Part shown: positions 28,591 to 37,478 of the stretch, piece by piece
Numbering within the stretch: position 1 is the stretch's first letter
How the letters are laid out: each line of letters opens with the position of its first letter
NCBI RefSeq assembly: GCF_000158475.2
Contig: NZ_KI392030.1
Coordinates: forward strand, 1 to 64,000
Direction: 5' to 3'
Length of the DNA: 64,000 nucleotides
Source: Oxalobacter paraformigenes
GTDB taxonomy: Bacteria > Pseudomonadota > Gammaproteobacteria > Burkholderiales > Burkholderiaceae_D
Program-made: the position numbers and the translations under genes
The notes under the pieces: model-generated
What the model was told of the DNA's origin: nothing
The model's input: only the letters and a program-made list of their open reading frames with translations
The model's database searches: none

Positions 28591-29472
28591 TTATTGTCCG
28601 CTGGCATTGAATCCCGCTTCACCCGGGCCCGGTGCCGGGCCTTTTGCGCCGAAGAGCAAACCGGAGGGTCTTTGCTTGTATTGTTCAAGCACTTTATTGA
28701 GATTATAAAGAGTCATTCTGGCATCGTCAGCCAACGATTCCAGACGCGGGACAGCATCGCTGTTCATATCGTTAGACACAAATGTATTTGCTTTCTGACC
28801 CAATTCCTTAAGTTCTTTCGACAATTCGGTAATCGACTGAACCATTTTTTGTGCTTCCGCCGTAGTTTGGGGCAACTGCTGAAGGGTTGGTTCCAGCTGA
28901 CGCGGCACTTTATCCCAGCTTTCCGCAGCACGACTGATATTCCTGAATGCATCGACCATAGTCTTGCTGTTTTCCTCATTGAAAAGAATGGCCAGCTGGG
29001 AGGACAAACTTTGCACTTCTTTCAGTATTTCAAGACCACGTAACTGCAATTCGGCCAGCAAACTGGGACGCAGCGGAATTTCTGCAGGATTCTCTGGCGA
29101 AGTAACGAGTTTTTCCCTGTCACTTCCGTCATCACTCAGTTCCACCGACGCGATGCCGGTAACGCCCTGATAAGTCAAGGTGGCAAAGGTCGATTTCGTC
29201 ATAGGAGTGTCTTCCTTCACTTCGAAATGAATCAGAATTTCACCTGGTTCTTTCGGATTGAATCCGATATTGGTCACACGTCCGACATCAAGCCCCCGGA
29301 ACCGGACCGTAGCCTGGGGATTCAAGCCGGGGATCGACTGATTGGTGGCAATCATGTAAGGCACCCGGACAGTCCGATCCATATTCAGGAACCAGACAAT
29401 AAGCAAAGCCGCCGCAACCAGACAGACCGTAAACAATCCTGCGATAAACGCATGAGATTTATTTTCCATCAC
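28591..29472 (-). CDS. MlaD-type MCE domain protein
   Basis: Substrate-binding subunit of a lipid ABC transporter, anchored in the inner membrane and facing the periplasm. It has an N-terminal transmembrane helix (AFIAGLFTVCLVAAALLIVWFL), a single MCE domain (about residues 38-118, with VRFRGLDVGRVTNIGF and LTYQGVTGIASVEL) and a long coiled-coil C-terminal half. The tail is Gly/Pro-rich. The first or second Met may be the start. It overlaps the ATPase gene by 14 bases. Confidence 0.88.
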   Translation of the reverse strand: MMENKSHAFIAGLFTVCLVAAALLIVWFLNMDRTVRVPYMIATNQSIPGLNPQATVRFRGLDVGRVTNIGFNPKEPGEILIHFEVKEDTPMTKSTFATLTYQGVTGIASVELSDDGSDREKLVTSPENPAEIPLRPSLLAELQLRGLEILKEVQSLSSQLAILFNEENSKTMVDAFRNISRAAESWDKVPRQLEPTLQQLPQTTAEAQKMVQSITELSKELKELGQKANTFVSNDMNSDAVPRLESLADDARMTLYNLNKVLEQYKQRPSGLLFGAKGPAPGPGEAGFNASGQ

Positions 29473-30268
29473 TTCCTCTCAATACTTTTGCGACATCCAA
29501 ATGTGGCAAACCCGCTAACACTTTTCTGCCTCTGTTGCCCAAAAAGAAATCTTCAATAAAAGGGTGTTTGACTTTCAGTACGTCTTCCGGTGGACCGCTT
29601 GCCACGACCTTTTTGTCTGCCAGAACAACGATTTGGGTCGACAAATCCAAAACGGTATCCAGATCGTGCGACACCATGACAACCGTTAGATGAAGCTCGT
29701 CATGAAGACTCTGAATAAGCTCCACGAAACTGTCGGAAAGGGCCGGATCAAGACCTGCTGTCGGTTCATCCAGAAACAAAAGATCGGGTTCAAGCGAGAG
29801 AGCGCGTGCAAGCGCTACCCTTTTAATCATGCCGCCTGACAGATCCGAAGGCATTTTATTGGCATCATCCGGAGTAAGCCCTGCCATTTGAAGCTTCAGC
29901 AATACGGCATTGGTAATCAGCGCCTCGGGCAATCCGTGCAATTCCCGCATCGGCAAAGCAACATTATCAAAAACCGACAAGGCGGAAAAAAGCGCTCCCT
30001 GTTGAAACAGAACGCCCCAGCGGTCGTCCAGCTTGCGCATTTCAGCCACACTTGCCTTTTCAATATCTATTCCCAGGACTTTTACCGTTCCCCGAGCAGG
30101 CTTTTGCAAACCCAGTATTTCCCGCAGCAAAGTCGTTTTTCCCGATCCCGATCCCCCTACAATAGAAACAATTTCTCCCTTTTTAACGGTCAGATCCAGA
30201 TCCTTGTGAACAACGTGACTGCCGAATTGGGTCCATAACCCATGAATCTCGATGGCATTCGTTTCCAT
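29459..30268 (-). CDS. MlaF-type ABC transporter ATP-binding protein
   Basis: The 269-residue ATPase powers the lipid transporter. It has Walker A GGSGSGKTTLL, Q-loop LFQQGALFS, signature LSGGMIKRVALARAL, Walker B PDLLFLDEPTAGLDP and the switch His in MVSHDLDTVL. The signature LSGGM is typical for the Mla/Mkl branch. Its start shares one base with the permease stop (TGATG), so translation is coupled. Confidence 0.92.
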   Translation of the reverse strand: METNAIEIHGLWTQFGSHVVHKDLDLTVKKGEIVSIVGGSGSGKTTLLREILGLQKPARGTVKVLGIDIEKASVAEMRKLDDRWGVLFQQGALFSALSVFDNVALPMRELHGLPEALITNAVLLKLQMAGLTPDDANKMPSDLSGGMIKRVALARALSLEPDLLFLDEPTAGLDPALSDSFVELIQSLHDELHLTVVMVSHDLDTVLDLSTQIVVLADKKVVASGPPEDVLKVKHPFIEDFFLGNRGRKVLAGLPHLDVAKVLRGSDGK

Positions 30269-31392
30269 CAGAATCCCACCCCCTGAAGAACAACGGCAAA
30301 AATAGCGTCCGCCAGAATAACGATCGTAATGGATGTCACGACGGAATTGGTCGTTCCCTGCCCCAGGCTTTCAGTGTTGGGCTTGATTTTCATTCCGTAA
30401 TAACAGGCAATCAGGGCAATCAGAATGCCGAAGACAATTCCCTTTCCGATTCCTATCCAGAAATTTGCCATGGGCACAGCATTCGGCAAGGCGGAAAGAA
30501 AATAAGGAATGGATAACCCGATTTCGAAGCTGGCAGCAAGCATCCCCCCCAGCAAAGCGACGATATCGGTCCAGATTATCAATAAAGGCATAACTATCGA
30601 CAGGGCAATGACTTTTGGCATGATAAGCCTGAACCCGTGGGACATTCCCATGACCTGCATCGCACTTAACTCTTCTGTAACCCGCATGACGCCAAGCTGT
30701 GCCGTCATGGACGATCCGGAACGGCCGGCTACCAGAATGGCTGCCAGCAAAGGACCCAATTCGCGTATCACGCTCATCCCCAAAAGATTGACAAGAAAGA
30801 CATCTCCTCCAAACATATGAAGCTGTTGAGCCGATAAATACGATAAAACAACCCCTATCAAAAAACCGACTATAGCCGTGATACCAAGTGCTTGTGCCCC
30901 AGCATGATAAATATTCGCCGAAATTTCCGTCCAGGGGCCTCTGTGGGGCGCCTTGGCGAAACGAGCCAGGTCAATCATCAACTGGCCGACCAGACCGACA
31001 ATACCTGAAAAATGCTCTGCCGCGGCCTGTGGAAATTTTCTTATCCGTCCAAACAGCTGCCAATGAGCCGGTTTTTCTGCCGGCAACTGTAAATTACCGG
31101 CACTTTCAAGCCGGGAAAACAGTTTGTTTTGTTCAGAAGTCACCAGCAGTTCCCGGGGTCGGGTTTTGTTCCAGTTATCCCAGAGTAACTGCGCACCGAT
31201 ATAGTCCAGCTCCAGAATCTGGGTCAAATCCCAGCTAACTGAACCTTTTTTTGAAAAGGAGCGAACCGTGGAACGAATACGATTGATAACGCCAGACGCA
31301 GCCAACGATTCAACCCGCCAGTTACCTCGGGCGATAACGCACGTGTTACCGACTATATCAAGTCTTGGCGTCTGATCCGGTTTGGTCGACAT
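30268..31392 (-). CDS. MlaE-type permease with an N-terminal STAS-like domain
   Basis: The 374-residue protein joins a soluble STAS-like domain (about residues 1-110, with SVSWDLTQILELDYIGAQLLW) to a MlaE/YrbE permease of about five helices. The permease has IVGFLIGVVLSYLSAQQL, VIRELGPLLAAILVAGRSGSSMTAQLG and MKIKPNTESLGQGTTNSVV. The fusion supplies in one chain what MlaB and MlaE provide separately in E. coli. First gene of the operon; a long gap lies upstream and should hold the promoter. Confidence 0.9.
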   Translation of the reverse strand: MSTKPDQTPRLDIVGNTCVIARGNWRVESLAASGVINRIRSTVRSFSKKGSVSWDLTQILELDYIGAQLLWDNWNKTRPRELLVTSEQNKLFSRLESAGNLQLPAEKPAHWQLFGRIRKFPQAAAEHFSGIVGLVGQLMIDLARFAKAPHRGPWTEISANIYHAGAQALGITAIVGFLIGVVLSYLSAQQLHMFGGDVFLVNLLGMSVIRELGPLLAAILVAGRSGSSMTAQLGVMRVTEELSAMQVMGMSHGFRLIMPKVIALSIVMPLLIIWTDIVALLGGMLAASFEIGLSIPYFLSALPNAVPMANFWIGIGKGIVFGILIALIACYYGMKIKPNTESLGQGTTNSVVTSITIVILADAIFAVVLQGVGF

Positions 31393-32351
31393 ACTGATCC
31401 GTTATTTCTCTATAGGAATATTTATATTACTACTGCTCCGATTGTACTGAATATCGGAAAAATAGTATCTATTCAATTATGTGAATTAATAACATCTTGA
31501 AAAGCTATCTGTTTTAACATATTCGATTTTCTGCCGTTAAATCCGCCCTTGCTATTGTAAAAAAGAAACATTAACTGTCGGTCGCCTCATTTCATACGCT
31601 CAACCCGCCAAAACAGATTCGTTTCCAAAACGATGCCTCATTGGGATGCAACCCATCAGGTACTGCTGAAAAAAATTGGCCCATTGTCGGTGCCGGCATC
31701 TCTTCCAACCAATAAATAAACAGCGGGACAGCCATAACGATCACATGTAGTATTGCTTGTCCGGTTCGTTCTTTGCCCTTTTACAAGAGGGAAACTTTCG
31801 CGAGCCGCCTGAAAAATTCCGGAGATCCCGCTTGCTGTCAATTGCTTCTCCCAAACGGGAAGGCAAGAGAATACGATGCTCCTGTTTTGTTAAAATAGTC
31901 AAATGAGAGATTTCTAACGAAAAGAAAAAAATTCACAGAAATATTTGCTGAACTGCCTTACGGGAAGTAAAAAGAATGGGGCGTCATCCAAAGCGGCGCC
32001 AGTTTTGGCCTGCCAAGGCTCTTTAAAAAAAGCTGCCGCAACAGAAATGCCACGGTTTGTTCGACAGCATTGCAATCCGCTTATGACTGTCTCCCGCGAA
32101 AAACGACATGAATACTTTTCCATGCTGAAACAGACAAATTCCGGGTTACCTACGTCCAGCAGGTGTTCACCGCATGCCGAGCAAAAAAAAGAAATCGTCA
32201 AGCATCTGAAAACACATGTAACCGACAAAAAGAAAGGCATAGACTATCGCATAGACTATCCGGACAAATTGCATGTTGAAACTGTCAATGTCTGTGTTTC
32301 ACTTATTGCAGAAAATCTCTTTCTCCGACCGAAACAGGAAATAGTGTCATT
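31393..32351. other. 959-base gap without a recognisable gene between the lipid-transport operon and coaX
   Basis: The first ~170 bases are AT-rich and should contain the promoter of the divergent permease operon. No protein family could be recognised in any frame of the rest. A plus-strand open frame (31945-32361, 138 codons) overlaps coaX by 10 bases but has no ribosome-binding site and no family pattern. A 12-base tandem duplication (CATAGACTATC at 32238 and 32250) lies near the end. Related bacteria often carry birA here; I found no trace of it. Confidence 0.4.
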
Positions 32352-33131
32352 ATGTTATTGATTGATGCAGGAAACACTTTTATCAAATGGGCACGGCCGA
32401 ATCCGGATCAGGCTTTTAGTCTGGAATCCATTGCCTGGAGAAACTTTGGAGCAGTCCGTCACCATGAATTGGCCGCCTTGGAAAAAGCCTGGCAACAGAT
32501 TCATGACGAAATGCCAATCAGGCGGGTTCTCATTTCCAATGTAGCGGGACAATACCTGGGAAACACATTATTTGAGTTTCTGACCGCACTCAAACCCGAA
32601 CCGTTGAAAATCGAGTGGTTCTATTCCGTTCCGTCACTTGGCGGCATAAAGAACACCTATCTGGACTACAGAAAACTGGGCAGCGACCGCTTCGCCTCAA
32701 TGATCGGGGCTCGCGCCCTTCTTCCCGGAAAAGCACTGATCGTCGTAACGGCTGGCACGGCCACAACAATCGATACTTTATCTCCCGATGGCACATTTCT
32801 GGGCGGCATGATACTGCCCGGACTGAAGCTGATGGCAGAATCACTCGCGCAAAACACCGCGCAGTTGCCGGAAATCGACCAGTTGAACAATGGAGCGGCT
32901 TCGTTTGCCAACCATACCAGTGGCGCCATTTTAAGCGGATGCTTGAATGCGCAAGCTGGAGCAATTGAACGGGCAGTAACGGCCCATCTGAAGCAGTTTT
33001 CCGATGTCCGTTGCCTTTTATCCGGTGGCGCAGCACGATATATCGCACCCAGTCTTTCTATCCCTTGCAGAATAATAGATAATCTCGTTTTGATAGGCTT
33101 GCGCACATCCTCTGCAGAAAAGACACTTTAA
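32352..33131 (+). CDS. coaX: Type III pantothenate kinase CoaX
   Basis: CoaX phosphorylates pantothenate, the first step of coenzyme A synthesis, and is not feedback-inhibited by CoA. The 259-residue ASKHA-fold protein shows the phosphate loop LLIDAGNTFIKWA, the pantothenate region NTYLDYRKLGSDRFASMIGA, TAGTATTIDTLSPDG with the catalytic-type Asp, GGMILPGLKLM and the closing LLSGGAA. The next gene starts three bases after its stop. Confidence 0.95.
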   Translation: MLLIDAGNTFIKWARPNPDQAFSLESIAWRNFGAVRHHELAALEKAWQQIHDEMPIRRVLISNVAGQYLGNTLFEFLTALKPEPLKIEWFYSVPSLGGIKNTYLDYRKLGSDRFASMIGARALLPGKALIVVTAGTATTIDTLSPDGTFLGGMILPGLKLMAESLAQNTAQLPEIDQLNNGAASFANHTSGAILSGCLNAQAGAIERAVTAHLKQFSDVRCLLSGGAARYIAPSLSIPCRIIDNLVLIGLRTSSAEKTL

Positions 33132-33134
33132 TCC

Positions 33135-33809
33135 ATGCTGAAATTCGTTTTCTGGTTCTTACTGGCGGTCAATGTCATTGTATTCGCCTCAACCGTCGAT
33201 TATTCCGGCATTTCAAAAATACCGGCGGAATCCCGTGCTTACGAACCTGTTGAAGACGGCAGAATCCGGATTCTGTCGTCTTCACGGAATGCTTCGCCTG
33301 TCCCACCCGTTGAAGAAAAGAAAAAAGGACTGTCGGAGACAGCATGCATCGAACTGGAAAACTTCAACCCTCAGGATGCCGATCTTTTTGCAAAAAAGAT
33401 GGCATTGCCTGCTAATAAAATAAGCCGTACCCATACCGTTAAAGCATCCGGTTACATGGTTTACATACCCCCGTTTAAAAATATAAAAACAGCAGAAAAA
33501 AGAATTGCCGAACTGCAGGCAAAAGGCATTACCAACTATTTTCTTATTCCGGAAGGAACCCGGTTTCGTCATGCCATTTCTCTTGGTCTTTTCAAAACGG
33601 AGAAATCCGCCCGGAATCTGATGGAAGAATTGGAAAAACGCAGCATTCACGATGCCAGGATTACCGCACGCGGGAAAACAACGGAGTCTGTCTCATTCAA
33701 ACTGAACAATCTAAGCGGTAATCAAATTGACCATTTGAACACCCTGTTAACCGCTTTTCCACAAGTGACAAGGAAAGAGTGTGGAGTCGCCACAGAAATT
33801 GTTCAGTAA
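33135..33809 (+). CDS. SPOR domain protein
   Basis: The 224-residue protein has an N-terminal membrane helix (FVFWFLLAVNVIVFAS), a variable linker, and a SPOR-type repeat (about residues 105-180: SGYMVYIPPFKNIKTAEKRI and HAISLGLFKTEKSARNLM). It is cotranscribed with coaX, as in other Burkholderiales. A peptidoglycan-binding role is inferred from the domain; no partner is visible. Confidence 0.8.
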   Translation: MLKFVFWFLLAVNVIVFASTVDYSGISKIPAESRAYEPVEDGRIRILSSSRNASPVPPVEEKKKGLSETACIELENFNPQDADLFAKKMALPANKISRTHTVKASGYMVYIPPFKNIKTAEKRIAELQAKGITNYFLIPEGTRFRHAISLGLFKTEKSARNLMEELEKRSIHDARITARGKTTESVSFKLNNLSGNQIDHLNTLLTAFPQVTRKECGVATEIVQ

Positions 33810-33853
33810 AACACACTTTTTCATTTGATCCGTCTCAAAGCGTAAAATATGGC

Positions 33854-33889
33854 TATAATGTTCCAGATTTTACATTCAGTAAAATCTGG
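33854..33889 (+). promoter_or_regulatory. TATAAT box followed by a perfect hairpin upstream of the MBL-fold gene
   Basis: TATAAT at 33854-33859 resembles a -10 box, though no -35 box is well spaced. Four bases further, CCAGATTTTAC (33863-33873) and GTAAAATCTGG (33879-33889) form a perfect 11-bp stem with a five-base loop. It lacks a T tract, so it is not a typical terminator; it could be a 5' stabiliser or an operator. Confidence 0.4.
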
Positions 33890-33966
33890 AAGTAAAACAG
33901 TCACTTGAACAGATGCGACAGACTCTGTTTTTCCGACCCAACTTTTTAAGACAACTGCGAGCAGCC

Positions 33967-34608
33967 ATGAAGTTTCAAATCATTCCTGTTACTCCTTTCC
34001 AGCAAAACTGTACCCTGATGTGGGACGAAAATACCAATAAGGCGGCAGTCGTTGATCCGGGCGGCGATATTGAAAAAATCAGCGATGCCCTGAACCAACG
34101 CAATCTGACACTTGAAAAAGTCTTTGTAACACACGGCCATCTGGACCATTGTGGCGGCGCCAGAAAACTCGCTGACCTCTACAATGTACCTATTGAAGGA
34201 CCGAATCAGGAAGATGCATGGTTACTTGAACAGTTGAATTCTGACCAGACTCGTATGTGGGGCCTGCCTCCGGGAGAGCCTTTCACACCTGACCGCTGGC
34301 TCAATCAGGGAGACAACGTAACCGTTGGCAACGAAACCTTGCAGGTATTCCACTGCCCGGGCCATTCTCCCGGCCATGTCGTTTTCTTCCATGCACCGAC
34401 CAAAGTCGCCATCTCCGGGGATGTTCTTTTTGCAGGTTCCGTCGGACGAACCGACCTTCCCAAGGGGAGTTTCAAGGCGCTGGAAAAATCCATCCGGGAA
34501 AACATGTATAAACTGGGGGACGATGTACAGTTTATACCGGGACACGGCCCAGTCTCTTCCATTGGTCAGGAACGGCGTGGCAATGCCTTCGTCAGGGACA
34601 AGAATTAA
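33967..34608 (+). CDS. MBL-fold metallo-hydrolase (GloB/YcbL-like)
   Basis: The protein has the metallo-beta-lactamase signature THGHLDHCGG, a later metal His in FHCPGHSPGHVVFF, the bridging Asp in AISGDVLFAGSVGRTDLPKG and the last His in IPGHGPVSSIGQE. These are the zinc ligands of the glyoxalase II-like branch, and YcbL-type proteins often have weak hydroxyacylglutathione hydrolase activity. ATG 33967 is preferred because the family begins MKFQIIPVTPFQQNC; a longer frame from 33913 adds 18 unrelated residues. Confidence 0.88.
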   Translation: MKFQIIPVTPFQQNCTLMWDENTNKAAVVDPGGDIEKISDALNQRNLTLEKVFVTHGHLDHCGGARKLADLYNVPIEGPNQEDAWLLEQLNSDQTRMWGLPPGEPFTPDRWLNQGDNVTVGNETLQVFHCPGHSPGHVVFFHAPTKVAISGDVLFAGSVGRTDLPKGSFKALEKSIRENMYKLGDDVQFIPGHGPVSSIGQERRGNAFVRDKN

Positions 34609-34723
34609 TCTTTATAAAAAGCGTTAACTTATTTCCGGAAGCTTATCTTTCTTAAAGAAAAAAGTCCGATTTTCAAGAAATCAAATAAGAAAAATTTTGC
34701 ATATTTTCCCATGCAAAGTTTCA

Positions 34724-34753
34724 TTGACTACAACTCTGTAGCACAAGTATAAT
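34724..34753 (+). promoter_or_regulatory. Sigma-70 promoter of the atp operon
   Basis: TTGACT (34724-34729) and a perfect TATAAT (34748-34753) are separated by 18 bases, about 105 bases before atpI. The surrounding stretch is AT-rich upstream of the -35 box. It is the strongest promoter match seen in the window, fitting an operon that must be highly expressed. Confidence 0.7.
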
Positions 34754-34858
34754 TCGGGGGTTTGATGTTAATCAGCACGCATTGTTTTTCAATTGATTGA
34801 AAGATTAACCGTTCTGATGGCACGCCCCTGACTCGTGCAGTTTGTTATCGGGATAAAA

Positions 34859-35203
34859 ATGGGTCGTGTTGTAGCGTGGCAATTGCTTATTGCAGTGGCA
34901 ACTGCAATGGTTACGGTATTTATTGCAGGAAAAAATGCTGGAATTTCCTCGATTCTTGCCGGTTTATGTTCGGTTATTCCAAATGCAATTTTTTTTCTCG
35001 GATTTTACATAGCTGAAAAAATCTTGCATAAAAATAGCCCTGCTACATTTTTCGTAATGGAATTTTTAAAGATTGCCATTTCGATTGGTTTGGTTGTCCT
35101 GATTTTTTGGATGTACCGAGAAGTCAGCTGGATTGCTTTTTTAGTGAGTTATGTTGTAGCTCTCAAAAGTTACATTTTTTTATTATCGAAATCGAAGAGT
35201 TGA
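34859..35203 (+). CDS. atpI: ATP synthase subunit I
   Basis: AtpI is a small membrane protein that helps assemble the c-ring. The product has four hydrophobic segments (VAWQLLIAVATAMVTVFIAG, ILAGLCSVIPNAIFFLGFYIA, FFVMEFLKIAISIGLVVLIFW, WIAFLVSYVVALKSYIFLL). ATG 34859 follows GGGA and seems the better start; a GTG at 34835 would add eight residues. It begins the atpIBEFHAGDC order. Confidence 0.82.
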   Translation: MGRVVAWQLLIAVATAMVTVFIAGKNAGISSILAGLCSVIPNAIFFLGFYIAEKILHKNSPATFFVMEFLKIAISIGLVVLIFWMYREVSWIAFLVSYVVALKSYIFLLSKSKS

Positions 35204-35205
35204 TC

Positions 35206-36042
35206 ATGTCTGCAGATGCCCATGCGCCTTCACTGGCAGAATACGTTTCCCACCACCTTCAAAATTTCGGAACGAGCCATCAAGATAAACTTGTAGATTT
35301 TTCTATTATCAATCTTGATACTGTTTTCTGGTCTGTTTTTTGCGGTATCGTTGCATGTATTTTCATGTATGTCGTAGCACGCAAGGCGACTTCGGAAACC
35401 CCTAACCGAATACAGTCCATGCTGGAAGTACTGGTTGAAATGGCCGATACCCAGTCCAAGGCACAGATTCACGGAGATCGCCGTTTTATTGCCCCTCTTG
35501 CCCTGACCATCTTCGTCTGGATTTCCCTGATGAATTGTATGGACTTTTTACCGGTTGACCTTTTCGGACAATTGTTCCAGTGGCTCGGTTTAAGCGATCA
35601 TATTCCCTATCATCGCGTCGTCCCGACAGCGGATCTGAACGGTACGGTCGGCATTTCACTCGGTGTCGTTGTCCTGATGTTCTATTTCGGCATCAAGGTC
35701 AAGGGCCTGAAAGGCTTCCTTCACGAACTGTTTGCCGCACCGTTCGGTATCTGGCTCGCCCCATTCAACTTTGCACTCAACATCATCGAATATATCGCGA
35801 AGATTATTTCGCTGGCCATGCGGCTGTGGGGCAACATGTATGCCGGCGAGCTGCTGTTTTTGATGATCGCCATGCTTGGCGCTTACGCTGCCTTATCCAT
35901 TGGAGGTTCATTCCTCTTTGTCGGTCATGTCATTGCAGGAACTATCTGGGCGATTTTCCATATTCTGATCGTATTCTTGCAAGCCTTCATTTTCATGATT
36001 CTGACGCTTGTTTACCTTGGTCTTGCCCATGAAGGCCATTAA
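35206..36042 (+). CDS. atpB: ATP synthase F0 subunit a
   Basis: Subunit a forms the proton half-channels next to the c-ring. The 278-residue protein has five to six helices. The essential Arg lies in ISLAMRLWGNMYAGELLFLM (about residue 207), and the C-terminal HVIAGTIWAIFHILIVFLQAFIFMILTLVYLG completes the channel helix. ATG 35206 is selected because it starts the family N-terminus and follows GAAGAG; the frame extends further upstream into atpI. Confidence 0.95.
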   Translation: MSADAHAPSLAEYVSHHLQNFGTSHQDKLVDFSIINLDTVFWSVFCGIVACIFMYVVARKATSETPNRIQSMLEVLVEMADTQSKAQIHGDRRFIAPLALTIFVWISLMNCMDFLPVDLFGQLFQWLGLSDHIPYHRVVPTADLNGTVGISLGVVVLMFYFGIKVKGLKGFLHELFAAPFGIWLAPFNFALNIIEYIAKIISLAMRLWGNMYAGELLFLMIAMLGAYAALSIGGSFLFVGHVIAGTIWAIFHILIVFLQAFIFMILTLVYLGLAHEGH

Positions 36043-36052
36043 TAATTTGTAA

Positions 36053-36349
<297 letters not shown>

Positions 36350-36423
36350 TTTTCCGACACGGTGTCCGGGATCTAACCGGACAGTTGATTGTTAGTGAAG
36401 TTATTTCTTAAAAGGAATTTACC

Positions 36424-36894
36424 GTGAATTTAAATGCGACTCTACTCGCGCAGTTTGTGGTCTTTATTATTCTTGCCATATTCACGGCTAAAGTAGTATG
36501 GCCACCTTTGGTGAAAGTACTGGACGAACGCGCGAAAAAAATTCAGGAAGGTTTGACTGCAGCAGATCGCAGCAAACAAGAAATGATCGCCGTGCAAAAA
36601 CACGTACAGAGCGAACTCGCCAAAGCAAGGGAAGAAGGCCAAAAACGTGTTCAGGAAGCTGAAACACGAGCACAGCAAATTGCGGATGATATCAAACACG
36701 ACGCCGAGAATGAAGCTGCAGCGATTATCGCTCAGGCAAAAGCTCAGGCCGAACTGCAGATCAGGCAGGCAAGAGAAGAGCTTCGTGCCGAAGTAGCCAA
36801 TCTTGCCGTAAAAGGAGCAGAGCAGATTCTCAAAAGGGAAATCGATGCAAAAGCTCACGCCGATCTGTTAAACAAAATTTCTGCTGAACTTTAA
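36424..36894 (+). CDS. atpF: ATP synthase F0 subunit b
   Basis: Subunit b is the outer stalk. The 156-residue protein has one N-terminal helix ([34 protein letters not shown]) and a long charged coiled coil that ends in the delta-binding KISAEL region. It starts with GTG at 36424, six bases after AAAAGGAATTTACC, the only plausible start. The next gene begins two bases after its stop. Confidence 0.95.
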   Translation: MNLNATLLAQFVVFIILAIFTAKVVWPPLVKVLDERAKKIQEGLTAADRSKQEMIAVQKHVQSELAKAREEGQKRVQEAETRAQQIADDIKHDAENEAAAIIAQAKAQAELQIRQAREELRAEVANLAVKGAEQILKREIDAKAHADLLNKISAEL

Positions 36895-36896
36895 TT

Positions 36897-37427
36897 ATGG
36901 AAATAGCTACTGTAGCGCGACCATATGCTGAAGCACTGTTTAAAATTGCTGAAAAACAGGATTTGACACAGTGGTCACAGCTGATTGACGCCTTGGCTAA
37001 TATTGGCTCGCATCCTCAGGTTCTTGAAGTTGCGAACAATCCTAATCTGAGAAAAGATCAGGTTGCCGAGATTCTTTTTCAAATCTTTCGCTGTGAAAAC
37101 GATGAGATGGTGAAGAATTTCATCAGAGTCCTCGTTGACAATGACCGCGTTTCGCTTCTTCCTGAAATTGCACGCCAGTTTGAAGAACTGAAAAACGCAA
37201 GTCAGGGGGCGGCAGTTGCAAAAATAGCTACCGCTTATCCGCTAACCGAAGCCCAGATAGACGAGCTTGTCGGAAAATTGGAAAAACGGTTTGGACGCAA
37301 GCTTATTCCTACGGTCGAAGTCGATGAATCTCTCATCGGCGGCATATGTGCTACTGTCGGCGATGAAGTTCTTGACTTGTCTGTGCGTGCAAAGCTTCAG
37401 AAAATGCATGAAACCCTTGTTTCGTAA
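36897..37427 (+). CDS. atpH: ATP synthase F1 subunit delta
   Basis: The delta subunit joins the outer stalk to the alpha3-beta3 head. The 176-residue protein has the helical N-domain (VARPYAEALFKIAEKQ) and the C-terminal KLEKRFGRKLIPTVEVDESLIGGICATVGDEVLDLSVRAKLQKM signature. It is in the standard place between atpF and atpA. Confidence 0.95.
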   Translation: MEIATVARPYAEALFKIAEKQDLTQWSQLIDALANIGSHPQVLEVANNPNLRKDQVAEILFQIFRCENDEMVKNFIRVLVDNDRVSLLPEIARQFEELKNASQGAAVAKIATAYPLTEAQIDELVGKLEKRFGRKLIPTVEVDESLIGGICATVGDEVLDLSVRAKLQKMHETLVS

Positions 37428-37478
37428 TCAAGCTGCTTGGTGCGGCGCGAACCCGATAGAACAAAATTAGGAGTTAGT

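Noticed and set aside
31945-32361. 138-codon plus-strand frame upstream of coaX
   Set aside because: No ribosome-binding site, no family pattern, and it overlaps the start of coaX; treated as part of the unassigned gap.
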